Below, one piece after another: positions 25,319 to 33,619 of a DNA stretch of 50,787 nt. The notes beneath the pieces are model-generated. The model was not told where the DNA came from and searched no databases. It saw only the letters and a program-made list of their open reading frames with translations. A program made the position numbers and the translations under genes. The stretch is from the NCBI RefSeq assembly GCF_003797825.1, contig NZ_RKME01000037.1:1-50787 (forward strand). Direction: 5' to 3'. The DNA is from Gordonia sp. OPL2 (GTDB lineage: Bacteria; Actinomycetota; Actinomycetes; Mycobacteriales; Mycobacteriaceae). Position 1 is the stretch's first letter, and each line of letters starts with the position of its first letter.

Positions 25319-26476
25319 GTGCCGGTCCCGCAGACGATCCTCACACGCAAGACGAAACAGGCCCTGTTCCTCGTCCTGACCATCGACGACGGTGGGGAAT
25401 CCGCGGTCCGCGACCTGCTGTCGGATCTGCCGACGCTGACCCGTGCCGTGTCGTCGCGCGCACCCGAGGCCGCACTCGCCGCCATCGTGTCGGTCGGCTC
25501 GGATGCCTGGGACCGCCTCTTCGCCGGCGCCCGCCCCCGTGGGCTGCGGCCGTTCGTCCCCTACGAGGGTGAGGTGCACACGGCGCCCGCGACCCCCGGT
25601 GACCTGCTGCTGCACATCAAGGCCGATCAGATGGACCTCTGCTTCGAGGTCGGTCGGCTCGCGATGGACGCCCTGGGCGATGCGGTCACCGTCGTCGACG
25701 AGGTGCACGGATTCCGCTACTTCGACCTGCGTGACCTCATCGGCTTCGTCGACGGCACCGAGAACCCGGTCGGTCAGGCCGCGATCGACGCGATCACCGT
25801 CGGCGACGACGACCCCGCATTCGCCGGCGGCAGTTACGTGGCGATCCAGCGTTACGTCACCGACCTCGGCGCGTGGGGCTCGCTCACCGTCGAGGAGCAG
25901 GAGGCCGCGATCGGGCGCACCAAGACCGACAACGTCGAGATGTCCGACGACGTCAAGCCGTCGAACTCGCACATCGCGCTCAACGTCGTCGAGGACGCCG
26001 ACGGCGAGGAGATCGACGTCGTCCGCGACAACATGCCCTATGGGGACGTCTCCGGCACCGGCGAGCTCGGCACCTTCTACATCGCCTACTCGGCGGGTCC
26101 CGATGTCACCGAGGAGATGCTGCGGAAGATGTTCATCGGGGATCCGCCCGGCAATTACGACCGCCTCCTCGACTTCACCACCGCCGTCACCGGCTCCCAG
26201 TTCTTCACCCCGACCGTCGACTTCCTCGAAGACCTGCCCGACCCGCCGTCCGCCGCGAGCGACAGCGACGCCTCCTCCGCGACGAGCGATTCCCCCGCTG
26301 GTCGAGTAGCGGCGAGCGAGCCCCTCTCCGCTGGTCGAGTAGCGGCGAGCGAGCCCCTCTCCGCTGGTCGAGTAGCGGCGAGCGAGCGAAGCGAGCCCGA
26401 CGCGTATCGAGACCACGACGCACACTCAGACTCCCGCCCCACCGACGGCTCTCTCGGCATCGGCTCCCTGCACTAA
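25319..26476 (+). CDS. dyp: Dye-decolourising peroxidase with encapsulin-targeting tail
   Basis: A heme peroxidase of the DyP family (385 aa), using H2O2 to oxidise bulky substrates inside an encapsulin shell. The GFVDGTENP motif gives the distal Asp145; His218 (SNSHIALN) should be the proximal heme ligand, and Arg236 (VVRDNMPYG) the distal Arg. Residues about 1-303 match M. tuberculosis Rv0799c. Residues about 304-376 form a disordered linker with an 11-aa repeat AGRVAASEPLS, encoded by interspersed repeat DNA. The end, DGSLGIGSLH (376-385), matches the encapsulin cargo-loading peptide. The encapsulin gene follows after 62 nt. Confidence 0.94.
   Translation: MPVPQTILTRKTKQALFLVLTIDDGGESAVRDLLSDLPTLTRAVSSRAPEAALAAIVSVGSDAWDRLFAGARPRGLRPFVPYEGEVHTAPATPGDLLLHIKADQMDLCFEVGRLAMDALGDAVTVVDEVHGFRYFDLRDLIGFVDGTENPVGQAAIDAITVGDDDPAFAGGSYVAIQRYVTDLGAWGSLTVEEQEAAIGRTKTDNVEMSDDVKPSNSHIALNVVEDADGEEIDVVRDNMPYGDVSGTGELGTFYIAYSAGPDVTEEMLRKMFIGDPPGNYDRLLDFTTAVTGSQFFTPTVDFLEDLPDPPSAASDSDASSATSDSPAGRVAASEPLSAGRVAASEPLSAGRVAASERSEPDAYRDHDAHSDSRPTDGSLGIGSLH
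26295..26418 (+). repeat. In-frame 33-bp repeats of interspersed family C inside dyp
   Basis: Two exact 33-bp units (26295-26327, 26328-26360) begin CCGCTGGTCGAGTAGCGG. A third, longer copy (26361-26418) ends CGTATCGAGACCACGA. I associate this palindrome-like sequence with intergenic repeats in Gordonia and relatives. Because 33 is a multiple of 3 it reads through in frame. Confidence 0.85.
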
Positions 26477-26538
26477 CCACCCGCTCTCTCACCGACAACG
26501 ACACCCCCGACGACCCGACCCACCACCAGGAGGCCACC

Positions 26539-27351
26539 ATGAGCAATCTGCATCGCGAACTCGCACCGATATCCGAGGCCGCCTGGGCCGAGATCGACGA
26601 GGAGGCGACCCGCTCGTTCAAACGCAACAGCGCGGCGCGCCGCCTGGTCGACGTCAAAGGTCCGCTGGGCAACGACGCCGCCGCCGTCACCCTCGGTCAC
26701 CGCGCCAAGATCGATGCGCCCGCCGACGGCATCATCGCGTTCACCCGCAAGGCCCAGCCGCTGATCGAGCTGAAGGTGCCGTTCACGCTCACCCGCGAGG
26801 CCATCGACGACGTCGAACGCGGTTCGCAGGACTCCGACTGGGATCCCGTCCGCGACGCGGCAGCCGAACTCGCCCGTGCCGAGGACCGCGCGATCTTCGA
26901 GGGCTATGCCGCCGGCGGCATCACGGGCCTGCGGTCCGAGGCATCGGCGACCCCCATCGAACTGCCCGCCGACGTCCGCGACTATCCCGAGGCATTGACG
27001 CGGGCCACCACCGCGCTGCGACTCGCGTCGGTCGAGGGGCCGTACTCGCTGGCGCTGTCGGCCGACGTCTACACGTTGGTCAACGAGACCTCCAACCACG
27101 GCGTGCCGATCCGCGATCATCTGCAGCGACTGCTCGTCGCCGGCGGCGACATCGTGTGGGCACCCGCGATCTCCGGGGCCTTCCTGCTCAGCACCCGCGG
27201 CGGTGACTTCGAGATGAGCATCGGCCAGGACGTCTCGATCGGGTACGACCACCACGACGCCGACTCGGTGACGCTCTATTTCCAGGAGACCTTCACCTAC
27301 CTCACCTACACCCCGGAGGCCGTCGTCCCGTTCACCTTCAGCGAGGTGTGA
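26539..27351 (+). CDS. Type 1 encapsulin shell protein
   Basis: A 270-aa HK97-fold capsid-like protein that self-assembles into a protein nanocompartment. It matches family-1 encapsulins such as Cfp29 of M. tuberculosis along its length: MSNLHRELAPISEAAWAEID at the start, FKRNSAARRLVDVKGPLG, the pore/E-loop region, and YLTYTPEAVVPF at the end. AGGAGG lies 6 nt before ATG 26539. It is co-directional with dyp, whose C-terminal GSLGIGSL peptide should bind the inner shell surface. Together they make a peroxidase-loaded compartment for oxidative-stress defence. Confidence 0.96.
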   Translation: MSNLHRELAPISEAAWAEIDEEATRSFKRNSAARRLVDVKGPLGNDAAAVTLGHRAKIDAPADGIIAFTRKAQPLIELKVPFTLTREAIDDVERGSQDSDWDPVRDAAAELARAEDRAIFEGYAAGGITGLRSEASATPIELPADVRDYPEALTRATTALRLASVEGPYSLALSADVYTLVNETSNHGVPIRDHLQRLLVAGGDIVWAPAISGAFLLSTRGGDFEMSIGQDVSIGYDHHDADSVTLYFQETFTYLTYTPEAVVPFTFSEV

Positions 27352-27457
27352 CCATCGGGCGGCGTGCTGTCGATACCCACCGGGCGGTGAGGACGGCGTC
27401 GATATCACATCGCGACCCCCACCGGTGTGTTGCTAGCGTCGTACAAGTGATCTCGCC

Positions 27458-29191
27458 ATGCTGACCCGTCTCATCCGCATGTACCTGGCGCGCTACAGCT
27501 CGTACATGACGGCTGTCGTGGCGCTGCAGCTCGTCGCCACCGGCGCGATGTTGTACCTGCCCACACTCAACGCCGACATCATCGACAACGGTGTCGCACG
27601 CGGTGACACCGGCTACATCCTCAGCACCGGCGGGTGGATGTTGGTGGTGACGGTCGTCCAGGTCGTCGTCACCGTCGTCGCCCAGTACTTCGGTGGCCGC
27701 GCCGTCCTCGGCGCCGGCCGCGACATCCGCCACGACCTGGTCCATCGCGTCAACAGTTTCTCCGCCCGCGAGATCGGCACCTTCGGTGCGCCGTCGCTCA
27801 TCACCCGCACCACCAACGACGTGCAGCAGGTCCAGCTGATGATCGTGATGAGCACGACCATCCTGGTGATGGCGCCGATCATGTGCATCGGTGGCGTCGC
27901 GATGGGCATCCACGTAGCACCGAGCCTGTCCTGGTTGCTCGCCGTCGCGGTGCCGGTGCTCGCGATCACCGTCGCCATCCTGATCAGCCGGATGGTGCCC
28001 GCCTTCCGCGCCATGCAGGAACGCATCGACATGGTCAACCGCATCCTGCGCGAACAGATCACCGGCATCCGCGTCGTCCGCGCTTTCGTGCGCGAACGTC
28101 ACGAGATCACCCGATTCTCGGGCGCCAACGACTCGCTGTCCGACGCCACCTACCGGGTCGGCAAGATCATGGCGCTCGCGCTGCCGCTCGTCATGCTCAT
28201 CACCAACCTGACGATCGTCGCGATCATCTGGTTCGGCGGGCACGCCGTCGCCGACGGCACCGTCGAGATCGGCGCGCTGACCGCGATGATCAGCTACGTC
28301 ATGCAGATCATGATGTCGGTGATGATGGCATCGTTCCTGGCGATGATGGCGCCGCGTGCCGCCGTCTGCGCCGAACGGATCTGCGAGGTGCTCGACACCG
28401 AGACGTCGGTCCGCCCGCCGACGACACCGGCCGATTTCGCCGACGACCCATCCCGCATCGAGTTCCGCGCCGCCGAGTTCCGCTACCCCGGCGCCGACGA
28501 CCCGGTGTTGCGCGACATCACCTTCCGCGTGGAGCCGGGTACGACGACGGCCATCGTCGGGTCCACCGGGTCGGGCAAGACGACGGTCACCAGCCTGGTG
28601 CCGCGACTCATCGACGCCACCGACGGTGCCGTGTTCGTCGGCGGCACCGACGTGCGACACCTCGATCCGGACACCCTGCGCGGCGTCATCGGACTGGTGC
28701 CGCAGCGGCCGTACCTGTTCTTCGGCACCGTCGCATCGAACATCCGGCACGGCAAACCCGACGCCACCGACGAGGAGATCTGGGAGGCGCTGCGGATCGC
28801 CCAGGCCGAGGATTTCGTCACACGCATGCCGCAGGGTCTCGAGACGCCGATCGCGCAGGGCGGCACCACGGTGTCGGGCGGTCAGCGGCAGCGACTCGCC
28901 ATCGCCCGGGCCATCGTCCGGCGCCCGTCGATCTACGTCTTCGACGACTCGTTCTCCGCCCTCGACCTCGCGACCGACGCCCGGCTGCGTGCGGCGCTGC
29001 GGCCGGCCACCCGCGACGCCGCGGTCATCGTGGTGGCACAGCGGATCTCCACCATCGTCGACGCCGACCAGATCGTCGTCCTCGACCGCGGACGGATCGT
29101 CGGGCTCGGTCGGCACGACGACCTGCTGTCGACGTGCACGACGTATGCGGAGATCGTCGAGTCCCAGCTGGCGATCGCGGAGGCATCATGA
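27458..29191 (+). CDS. ABC exporter half-transporter, degenerate nucleotide site
   Basis: A 577-aa fusion of six membrane helices (residues about 15-300) and an ABC ATPase domain. Walker A is GSTGSGKTT and the signature is canonical VSGGQRQR. Walker B ends FDDSF, with Asp instead of the catalytic Glu, and the switch position reads AQRIST, with Gln instead of His, so this subunit's own ATP site should hydrolyse poorly. It pairs with the next gene (4-nt overlap) as a heterodimeric exporter, of the kind used for drugs, lipids or peptides; the substrate is unknown. The start is ATG 27458, with TAGCGT at 27434-27439 upstream. Confidence 0.92.
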   Translation: MLTRLIRMYLARYSSYMTAVVALQLVATGAMLYLPTLNADIIDNGVARGDTGYILSTGGWMLVVTVVQVVVTVVAQYFGGRAVLGAGRDIRHDLVHRVNSFSAREIGTFGAPSLITRTTNDVQQVQLMIVMSTTILVMAPIMCIGGVAMGIHVAPSLSWLLAVAVPVLAITVAILISRMVPAFRAMQERIDMVNRILREQITGIRVVRAFVRERHEITRFSGANDSLSDATYRVGKIMALALPLVMLITNLTIVAIIWFGGHAVADGTVEIGALTAMISYVMQIMMSVMMASFLAMMAPRAAVCAERICEVLDTETSVRPPTTPADFADDPSRIEFRAAEFRYPGADDPVLRDITFRVEPGTTTAIVGSTGSGKTTVTSLVPRLIDATDGAVFVGGTDVRHLDPDTLRGVIGLVPQRPYLFFGTVASNIRHGKPDATDEEIWEALRIAQAEDFVTRMPQGLETPIAQGGTTVSGGQRQRLAIARAIVRRPSIYVFDDSFSALDLATDARLRAALRPATRDAAVIVVAQRISTIVDADQIVVLDRGRIVGLGRHDDLLSTCTTYAEIVESQLAIAEAS

Positions 29192-31158
29192 CGCGCGGGG
29201 GCGGGCCGCCGATGCGGCCGGACGGGCCGGTCGAGAAGCCGCGGTCGTTCGGGCCGTCGGTGAAGCGGCTCGTGCGACTTCTCCTCGGGCACCGCTGGTC
29301 GATGCTCACGATCCTCGGGTCGACCCTGGTGGGCGTGGCCCTCACCGCCGTCGGACCCCTCATCCTCGGTCACGCGACCAACCTCGTCTTCGACGGCGTC
29401 ATCGGCGGCATGCTGCCGGATGGTCAGTCCAAGTCCGAGGCCGTCGCACAGCTGCGGGCGGACGGGCAGAACACCTTCGCCGACATGGTCAACTCGATGG
29501 ACGTGACGCCCGGCACCGGTGTCGACTTCGGCGATGTGGCGCAGGTCCTGCTGTTCGCCGTCCTGCTCTACGCGATCGCATCGGCACTGTCCTGGGTGGC
29601 TGCCTACCTGCTCAACAACGTCGTCGTCGGCACCATCCAGGGACTGCGCGCCGAGGTCGAGCACAAGATCCACCGTCTGCCACTGCGCTACTACGACGCC
29701 TCGGCACGCGGTGATCTGCTCAGTCGCGTCACCAACGACCTCGACAACCTCACGCAGAGCCTGCAGCAGACGATCTCCCAGCTGCTCAACTCGGTGCTGA
29801 TGGTCATCGCGCTGCTGATCGCGATGATCTGGGTGTCGCCGCTGCTGGCGCTGATCGCCATCGCGACCGTCCCCCTGGCCATCATCGCGACGACGCTGAT
29901 CGCGAAACGGTCCAAGCCGCACTTCATCGCGCAGTGGTCGTCGACCGGCGCCCTCAACGCCCAGATCGAGGAGGCGTTCACCGGCCACGAACTGGTGAAG
30001 GCGTTCGGCCGGCAGGCCGAGGTCGAGGCCACTTTCGACGAACGCAACGAGAAGCTCTACCAGTCGAGCTGGCGGGCCCAGTTCATCTCCGGGATCATCA
30101 TGCCGACCGTGATGTTCCTCGGGAACCTCAACTACGTGGCGGTCGCCGTCGTCGGTGGTCTGCGCGTCGCATCGGGATCGCTGAGTCTCGGTGAGGTGCA
30201 GGCGTTCATCCAGTACTCACGACAGTTCACCCAGCCGCTGACCCAGATCGGGTCGATGTTCAACCTGATGCAGAGCGGTGTCGCGTCTGCGGAACGCATC
30301 TTCGACGTCCTCGACGCCGACGAGGAGTCGAGCGATCCGGCCGATCCGGTGTCCCCGGCCGACGACCACGGTCGCATCGTCTTCGACGACGTGTCCTTCC
30401 GCTATCTGCCCGACAAGCCGCTCATCGAACGCCTGTCGCTGGTGGCGCAGCCCGGCCACATGGTCGCCATCGTCGGCCCCACCGGCGCCGGCAAGACGAC
30501 GCTGGTCAACCTGATCATGCGGTTCTACGACGTCGATTCCGGCGCGATCCTCGTCGACGGCGTCGATTCTCGGCAGATGACCCGGGACGATCTGCGCGAA
30601 CGGACCGGCATGGTGCTGCAGGATTCGTGGCTGTTCGGCGGGACCATCTACGACAACATCGCCTACGGCGACCCGACCGCGTCGCGCGAGGAGGTCATGC
30701 AGGCCGCCGAACTCAGCCACGTCGACCACTTCGTGCGGACGCTGCCCGACGGCTACGACACCGTCCTCGACGAAGAGGGCGGCGGGGTGAGTGCCGGTGA
30801 GCGACAGCTGATCACGATCGCGCGTGCGTTCCTCGCCAAGCCGACGATCCTCATCCTCGACGAGGCGACCAGCTCCGTCGACACCCGCACCGAGTTGCTC
30901 ATCCAGCAGGCGATGGCCAACCTGCGGACCGACCGGACGAGTTTCGTGATCGCACACCGGTTGTCGACGGTCCGCGACGCCGACGTCATCGTCGTGATGG
31001 AGGACGGACACATCGTCGAGCAGGGCACGCACGACGAACTGCTCGCAGCCCAGGGCGCGTACTGCCGCCTCTACAACAGCCAGTTCGCCGGGCCGGTCGA
31101 TGCCGAACCCGTCGATCCCGAACATCCCGACCGCGTCGACGAGCCGGTCGGTCCGTAG
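29188..31158 (+). CDS. ABC exporter half-transporter, catalytic nucleotide site
   Basis: A 656-aa partner subunit. A six-helix membrane domain (about 25-360) with an extra loop between the first two helices is followed by an ATPase domain with Walker A GPTGAGKTT, Walker B LILDEATSS (catalytic Glu present) and switch AHRLST (His present). Its signature is altered to VSAGERQ. Combined with the partner's canonical VSGGQ, this gives one competent and one degenerate composite site, as in known asymmetric heterodimers. ATG 29188 overlaps the upstream stop (ATGA). A Pro/Asp/Val-rich tail ends the protein. Confidence 0.92.
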   Translation: MTRGGGPPMRPDGPVEKPRSFGPSVKRLVRLLLGHRWSMLTILGSTLVGVALTAVGPLILGHATNLVFDGVIGGMLPDGQSKSEAVAQLRADGQNTFADMVNSMDVTPGTGVDFGDVAQVLLFAVLLYAIASALSWVAAYLLNNVVVGTIQGLRAEVEHKIHRLPLRYYDASARGDLLSRVTNDLDNLTQSLQQTISQLLNSVLMVIALLIAMIWVSPLLALIAIATVPLAIIATTLIAKRSKPHFIAQWSSTGALNAQIEEAFTGHELVKAFGRQAEVEATFDERNEKLYQSSWRAQFISGIIMPTVMFLGNLNYVAVAVVGGLRVASGSLSLGEVQAFIQYSRQFTQPLTQIGSMFNLMQSGVASAERIFDVLDADEESSDPADPVSPADDHGRIVFDDVSFRYLPDKPLIERLSLVAQPGHMVAIVGPTGAGKTTLVNLIMRFYDVDSGAILVDGVDSRQMTRDDLRERTGMVLQDSWLFGGTIYDNIAYGDPTASREEVMQAAELSHVDHFVRTLPDGYDTVLDEEGGGVSAGERQLITIARAFLAKPTILILDEATSSVDTRTELLIQQAMANLRTDRTSFVIAHRLSTVRDADVIVVMEDGHIVEQGTHDELLAAQGAYCRLYNSQFAGPVDAEPVDPEHPDRVDEPVGP

Positions 31159-31210
31159 TCGCCGGTCGCCGGTCTCGGCCGCCGTCACCAGAGCGGCGCC
31201 ACCGGTGGGC

Positions 31211-31229
31211 CGCGACAACAGTTGTCGCG
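31211..31229. terminator. Palindrome between convergent genes, possible terminator
   Basis: CGCGACAAC-A-GTTGTCGCG is a 9-1-9 perfect palindrome in the 103-nt gap between the ABC exporter operon and the leftward gene at 31262. Confidence 0.5.
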
Positions 31230-31261
31230 AGCGGTCGCTCACGACGCGGCTGTATACGGTC

Positions 31262-31939
31262 TCAGTCGCGGCGAGGCTCGAGCGCCGCGGCGATCCGACT
31301 CTCGAGTTGCTCGCTCGCCGCGGGTGGCACGGCGATCAACCCGTCGAGTTCGGAGCGGGCCCTGCGGTAGGCGGCCTGCCGCTCCGCCGGGGTCGCGGCG
31401 TCGTCGGCAGCGATGGCGACCAGTCGGCGGGCACGTTCGAGCCGCTCGCGTTCGACGGGTGAGAAGTCGGACTGCCGCCGACGACGCGCCTCGCGCTCGG
31501 CCGCGTCGAAGGACGTCGCATACTCGCCGACGGCATCGCGATACTCCGCGAACGCGGCCGGGTCGAGGAGCTCGTCGGGATCGGTGGGGCGCAGATCGTC
31601 GGCGCGCAGTTTCGCCCGGTGGAAGGCGAGCGTCAGCGGCTCACGGAGGTCGGTCATCATCGGATAGTCGATGAGGGTGGCCAGGTCGACCTCGTAGCCG
31701 AACCAGCGTTCGTTGACGCCGTCGTGGCGGGCGAACGCCTTCTGGATCGCGGTCTTGCTCGTCTGCGTGATGCGTGTCTGCTCGGTCTGGGCCGACGCCT
31801 TGATCCGGGCGAGTTCGATCTTGTCGCGCCGCCGCTTCTCGTTGTAGGCGCCGACCCGCGTGGCCCACCCACCGGCGACGCCGCCGATCGGGAAGATCAG
31901 CCACCAGTAGTCCTTGGCGAAGTCGAGCACCTCGTTCAC
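31262..31939 (-). CDS. Unknown single-span membrane protein with charged coiled-coil body
   Basis: A 225-aa protein not assigned to a family. It opens MNEVLDFAKD, then one hydrophobic helix (WWLIFPIGGVAGG, about residues 11-28), then a long, strongly charged helical region (NEKRRRDKIELARIK..., EREARRRRQSD...) likely facing the cytoplasm. The start is GTG 31939, 7 nt after a TACGAT box; the frame is open further upstream but would run antisense through the divergent YdeI-like gene. The two genes are 48 nt apart, head to head. Confidence 0.75.
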   Translation of the reverse strand: MNEVLDFAKDYWWLIFPIGGVAGGWATRVGAYNEKRRRDKIELARIKASAQTEQTRITQTSKTAIQKAFARHDGVNERWFGYEVDLATLIDYPMMTDLREPLTLAFHRAKLRADDLRPTDPDELLDPAAFAEYRDAVGEYATSFDAAEREARRRRQSDFSPVERERLERARRLVAIAADDAATPAERQAAYRRARSELDGLIAVPPAASEQLESRIAAALEPRRD

Positions 31940-31946
31940 GAGTTCG

Positions 31947-31981
31947 ATCGTACCGACGAGGACCGCCTCAGCGCCTACCCT
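31947..31981. promoter_or_regulatory. Divergent pair of -10 boxes
   Basis: TACGAT on the leftward strand (31947-31952) serves GTG 31939, and TACCCT on the rightward strand (31976-31981) serves GTG 31988. The spacings to the start codons are 7 and 6 nt. Both mRNAs should be leaderless. Confidence 0.6.
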
Positions 31982-31987
31982 GGTCAG

Positions 31988-32557
31988 GTGGCCGACCCGA
32001 ACGCGGAGCATCTGCATCCCGAGTCCCTCGACGAGTGGCGCGCGTGGTTGCGCGACCATCACGCGGACTCCGCCGGTGTCTGGCTTGTGTTCTGGCGCAA
32101 GGAATCCGGCAAAACGCCGCTCGACTACGACCAGACCGTGCGGGAGGCGCTGTGCTGGGGGTGGGTCGACGGGCACACCCGCACCATCGACGACGACCGG
32201 CGCGGCATGTGGTTCACCCGCCGTGGCCGCACGAGCGCGTGGGCGGCGTCGAACAAGGCCCGCGTCGCCGATCTCCTCGCCGAGGGCCGGATGCAGCCCG
32301 CCGGGCAGGCCGTCATCGACGACGCCAAGGAACGCGGACTGTGGAATCTGCTCGACGACGCCGAGGCACTCATCGAGTCGTCGGAACTCGCCGCCGCTCT
32401 CGATGCCGACCCGCAGGCCCGCACGCACTGGGACGCCTGGCCGCCCAGCGTGCGGAAGTTCGCACTCAGTCAGATCGCGTTCGCCAAACAGCCTGCGACC
32501 AAGACCAAGAGGATCGCGACGATCGTGGAGAAGGCTGCTCGCGACGAGCGTCCGTGA
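31988..32557 (+). CDS. YdeI/OmdA-family protein
   Basis: A 189-aa protein with the YdeI/OmpD-associated layout: an N-terminal LHPESLDEWRAWLRDHHADSAGVWLVFWRK, the core YDQTVREALCWGWVDG and FTRRGRTSAWAASNKARV, and the C-terminal KFALSQIAFAKQPATKTKRI lysine-rich segment. Members have been linked to resistance to antimicrobial peptides or bacteriocins, but the biochemical role is unclear. It starts at GTG 31988, 6 nt after a TACCCT box. An inverted pair of family-A repeats follows its stop. Confidence 0.88.
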   Translation: MADPNAEHLHPESLDEWRAWLRDHHADSAGVWLVFWRKESGKTPLDYDQTVREALCWGWVDGHTRTIDDDRRGMWFTRRGRTSAWAASNKARVADLLAEGRMQPAGQAVIDDAKERGLWNLLDDAEALIESSELAAALDADPQARTHWDAWPPSVRKFALSQIAFAKQPATKTKRIATIVEKAARDERP

Positions 32558-32566
32558 CCCCCCGCC

Positions 32567-32675
32567 ACCCTTCGTGACGTTCCTCCGCAAGCTCCGGAAC
32601 CCTCAGGGACCGAGGGCAGGTCGTCACCCCGACCCCTGAGGAGACCGCGAGGAACGAGCGGTCGTCACGAAGGGT
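32567..32675. repeat. Repeat family A, inverted pair between convergent genes
   Basis: Arms ACCCTTCGTGACG (32567-32579) and CGTCACGAAGGGT (32663-32675) are perfect complements. Each belongs to one divergent family-A copy. The pair fills the whole spacer between the YdeI-like gene and the SDR gene and could act as a two-way terminator. Confidence 0.75.
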
Positions 32676-33470
32676 CTACAGATCCGGGATCGGCAGATCG
32701 AGATTCGGCGCGATGATGCCGCCGTCGACCTCGAGGATCTTGCCGGTGACATAGGCACCCGCGGGTGAGGCCAGGTAGAGCGCGGCTGCAGCGATGTCGT
32801 CCGGGTCGCCGAGCCTGTGCAACGGCGTCGCCGACTCGACCGCGGACCGCATCCCGTCGTCGGAGGCGACGATGTCGAGCGCGGAGGTCAGGATCGCCCC
32901 GGGCGCGATGCCGTTGACGCGGATGCGCGGGTTCAGGTCCATCGCCGCGATCCGGGTGTAGTGGGCAAGCGCCGCCTTCGCGGTGCCGTAGGCGGCATAG
33001 GCGCGACCCGGCAGCCGTCCGACCGCCGACGTCACGTTGATGATCGAGCCGGTCTGCCCGTCGTCGGCGAGCATGTGCGGCACGGCCGCCGTGACCAGCG
33101 CATGCGCATTGGTGACATTGAAGTCGAAGGCCTGCGCGAGGTGTTTGGGCTTCGTGTCGAGCAAGGGCCGGGGCAGCGCACCGCCGACGTTGTTCACGAG
33201 TATGTCGAGGCGTCCGAAGGTGTCGACGGCCCGCTGGGCGAGCGCCGCCGCGGCATCCGGATCGCTCAGATCGGCGACGACCACCTCGGCCCGTCGACCG
33301 ACCTCGGCCACCCGGGCCGCCACCTTGTCGAGTTCGGTCTCACTGCGTGCGGAGATCACCACGTCCGCGCCCGCCTCGGCGAAGGCGACGGCGATCGCCG
33401 CCCCCAGCCCGCGGCCGGCGCCCGTGATGATCGCAACCTTGTCGTCGATACGGAATCTGTCGAGGATCAC
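32676..33470 (-). CDS. Short-chain dehydrogenase/reductase (Rv0927c-like)
   Basis: A classical SDR of 264 aa. The NAD(P) motif is TGAGRGLG, the NNVGG motif follows, and the catalytic Ser-Tyr-Lys appears in INVTSAVG and YAAYGTAK. The C-terminus PNLDLPIPDL and start MILDRFRIDDKVA match what I remember of M. tuberculosis Rv0927c, annotated as a probable hydroxysteroid/carbonyl reductase. It starts at GTG 33470. A KstR-type palindrome lies 32-45 nt upstream, pointing to sterol-responsive control. A steroid or acyl-CoA-linked alcohol would be a plausible substrate. Confidence 0.9.
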   Translation of the reverse strand: MILDRFRIDDKVAIITGAGRGLGAAIAVAFAEAGADVVISARSETELDKVAARVAEVGRRAEVVVADLSDPDAAAALAQRAVDTFGRLDILVNNVGGALPRPLLDTKPKHLAQAFDFNVTNAHALVTAAVPHMLADDGQTGSIINVTSAVGRLPGRAYAAYGTAKAALAHYTRIAAMDLNPRIRVNGIAPGAILTSALDIVASDDGMRSAVESATPLHRLGDPDDIAAAALYLASPAGAYVTGKILEVDGGIIAPNLDLPIPDL

Positions 33471-33501
33471 GCCACTGAGGATGCCACCGAATCAGCGAAA
33501 C

Positions 33502-33515
33502 TGGAACACGTTCTA
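33502..33515. promoter_or_regulatory. KstR-type operator upstream of the SDR gene
   Basis: TGGAACACGTTCTA fits the TnnAACnnGTTnnA consensus that I recall for KstR, the TetR repressor of cholesterol catabolism in mycobacteria and rhodococci. Confidence 0.6.
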
Positions 33516-33619
33516 GAATTTGATCGGGCGGCGCAGGGTGTGCGCGCCTCGTCTGGTCCCGCTCCGACTCGATCGGGCGCGGGACGCGCGAATCGGCGCA
33601 GGAACTCCGGAGCGGTCGG

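Noticed and set aside
26295..26418. Possible CRISPR array at the 33-bp repeats
   Set aside because: The units abut with no spacers and are read as protein. No cas gene is near.
27447..27464. Five-codon leader frame (VISPC) overlapping the ABC exporter start
   Set aside because: A GTG at the predicted transcription start opens a tiny frame that ends across the ATG, but it is too short to separate from chance.
27634..29187. Long in-frame extension upstream of the second ABC exporter gene
   Set aside because: It runs in another frame through the first ABC gene and translates to Arg/His-rich nonsense. ATG 29188 overlaps the upstream stop as in a normal operon.
31262..32590. A 442-codon leftward frame extending the unknown coiled-coil protein
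   Set aside because: The upstream half is antisense to the YdeI-like gene. A TANNNT box and GTG at 31939 give a better start.
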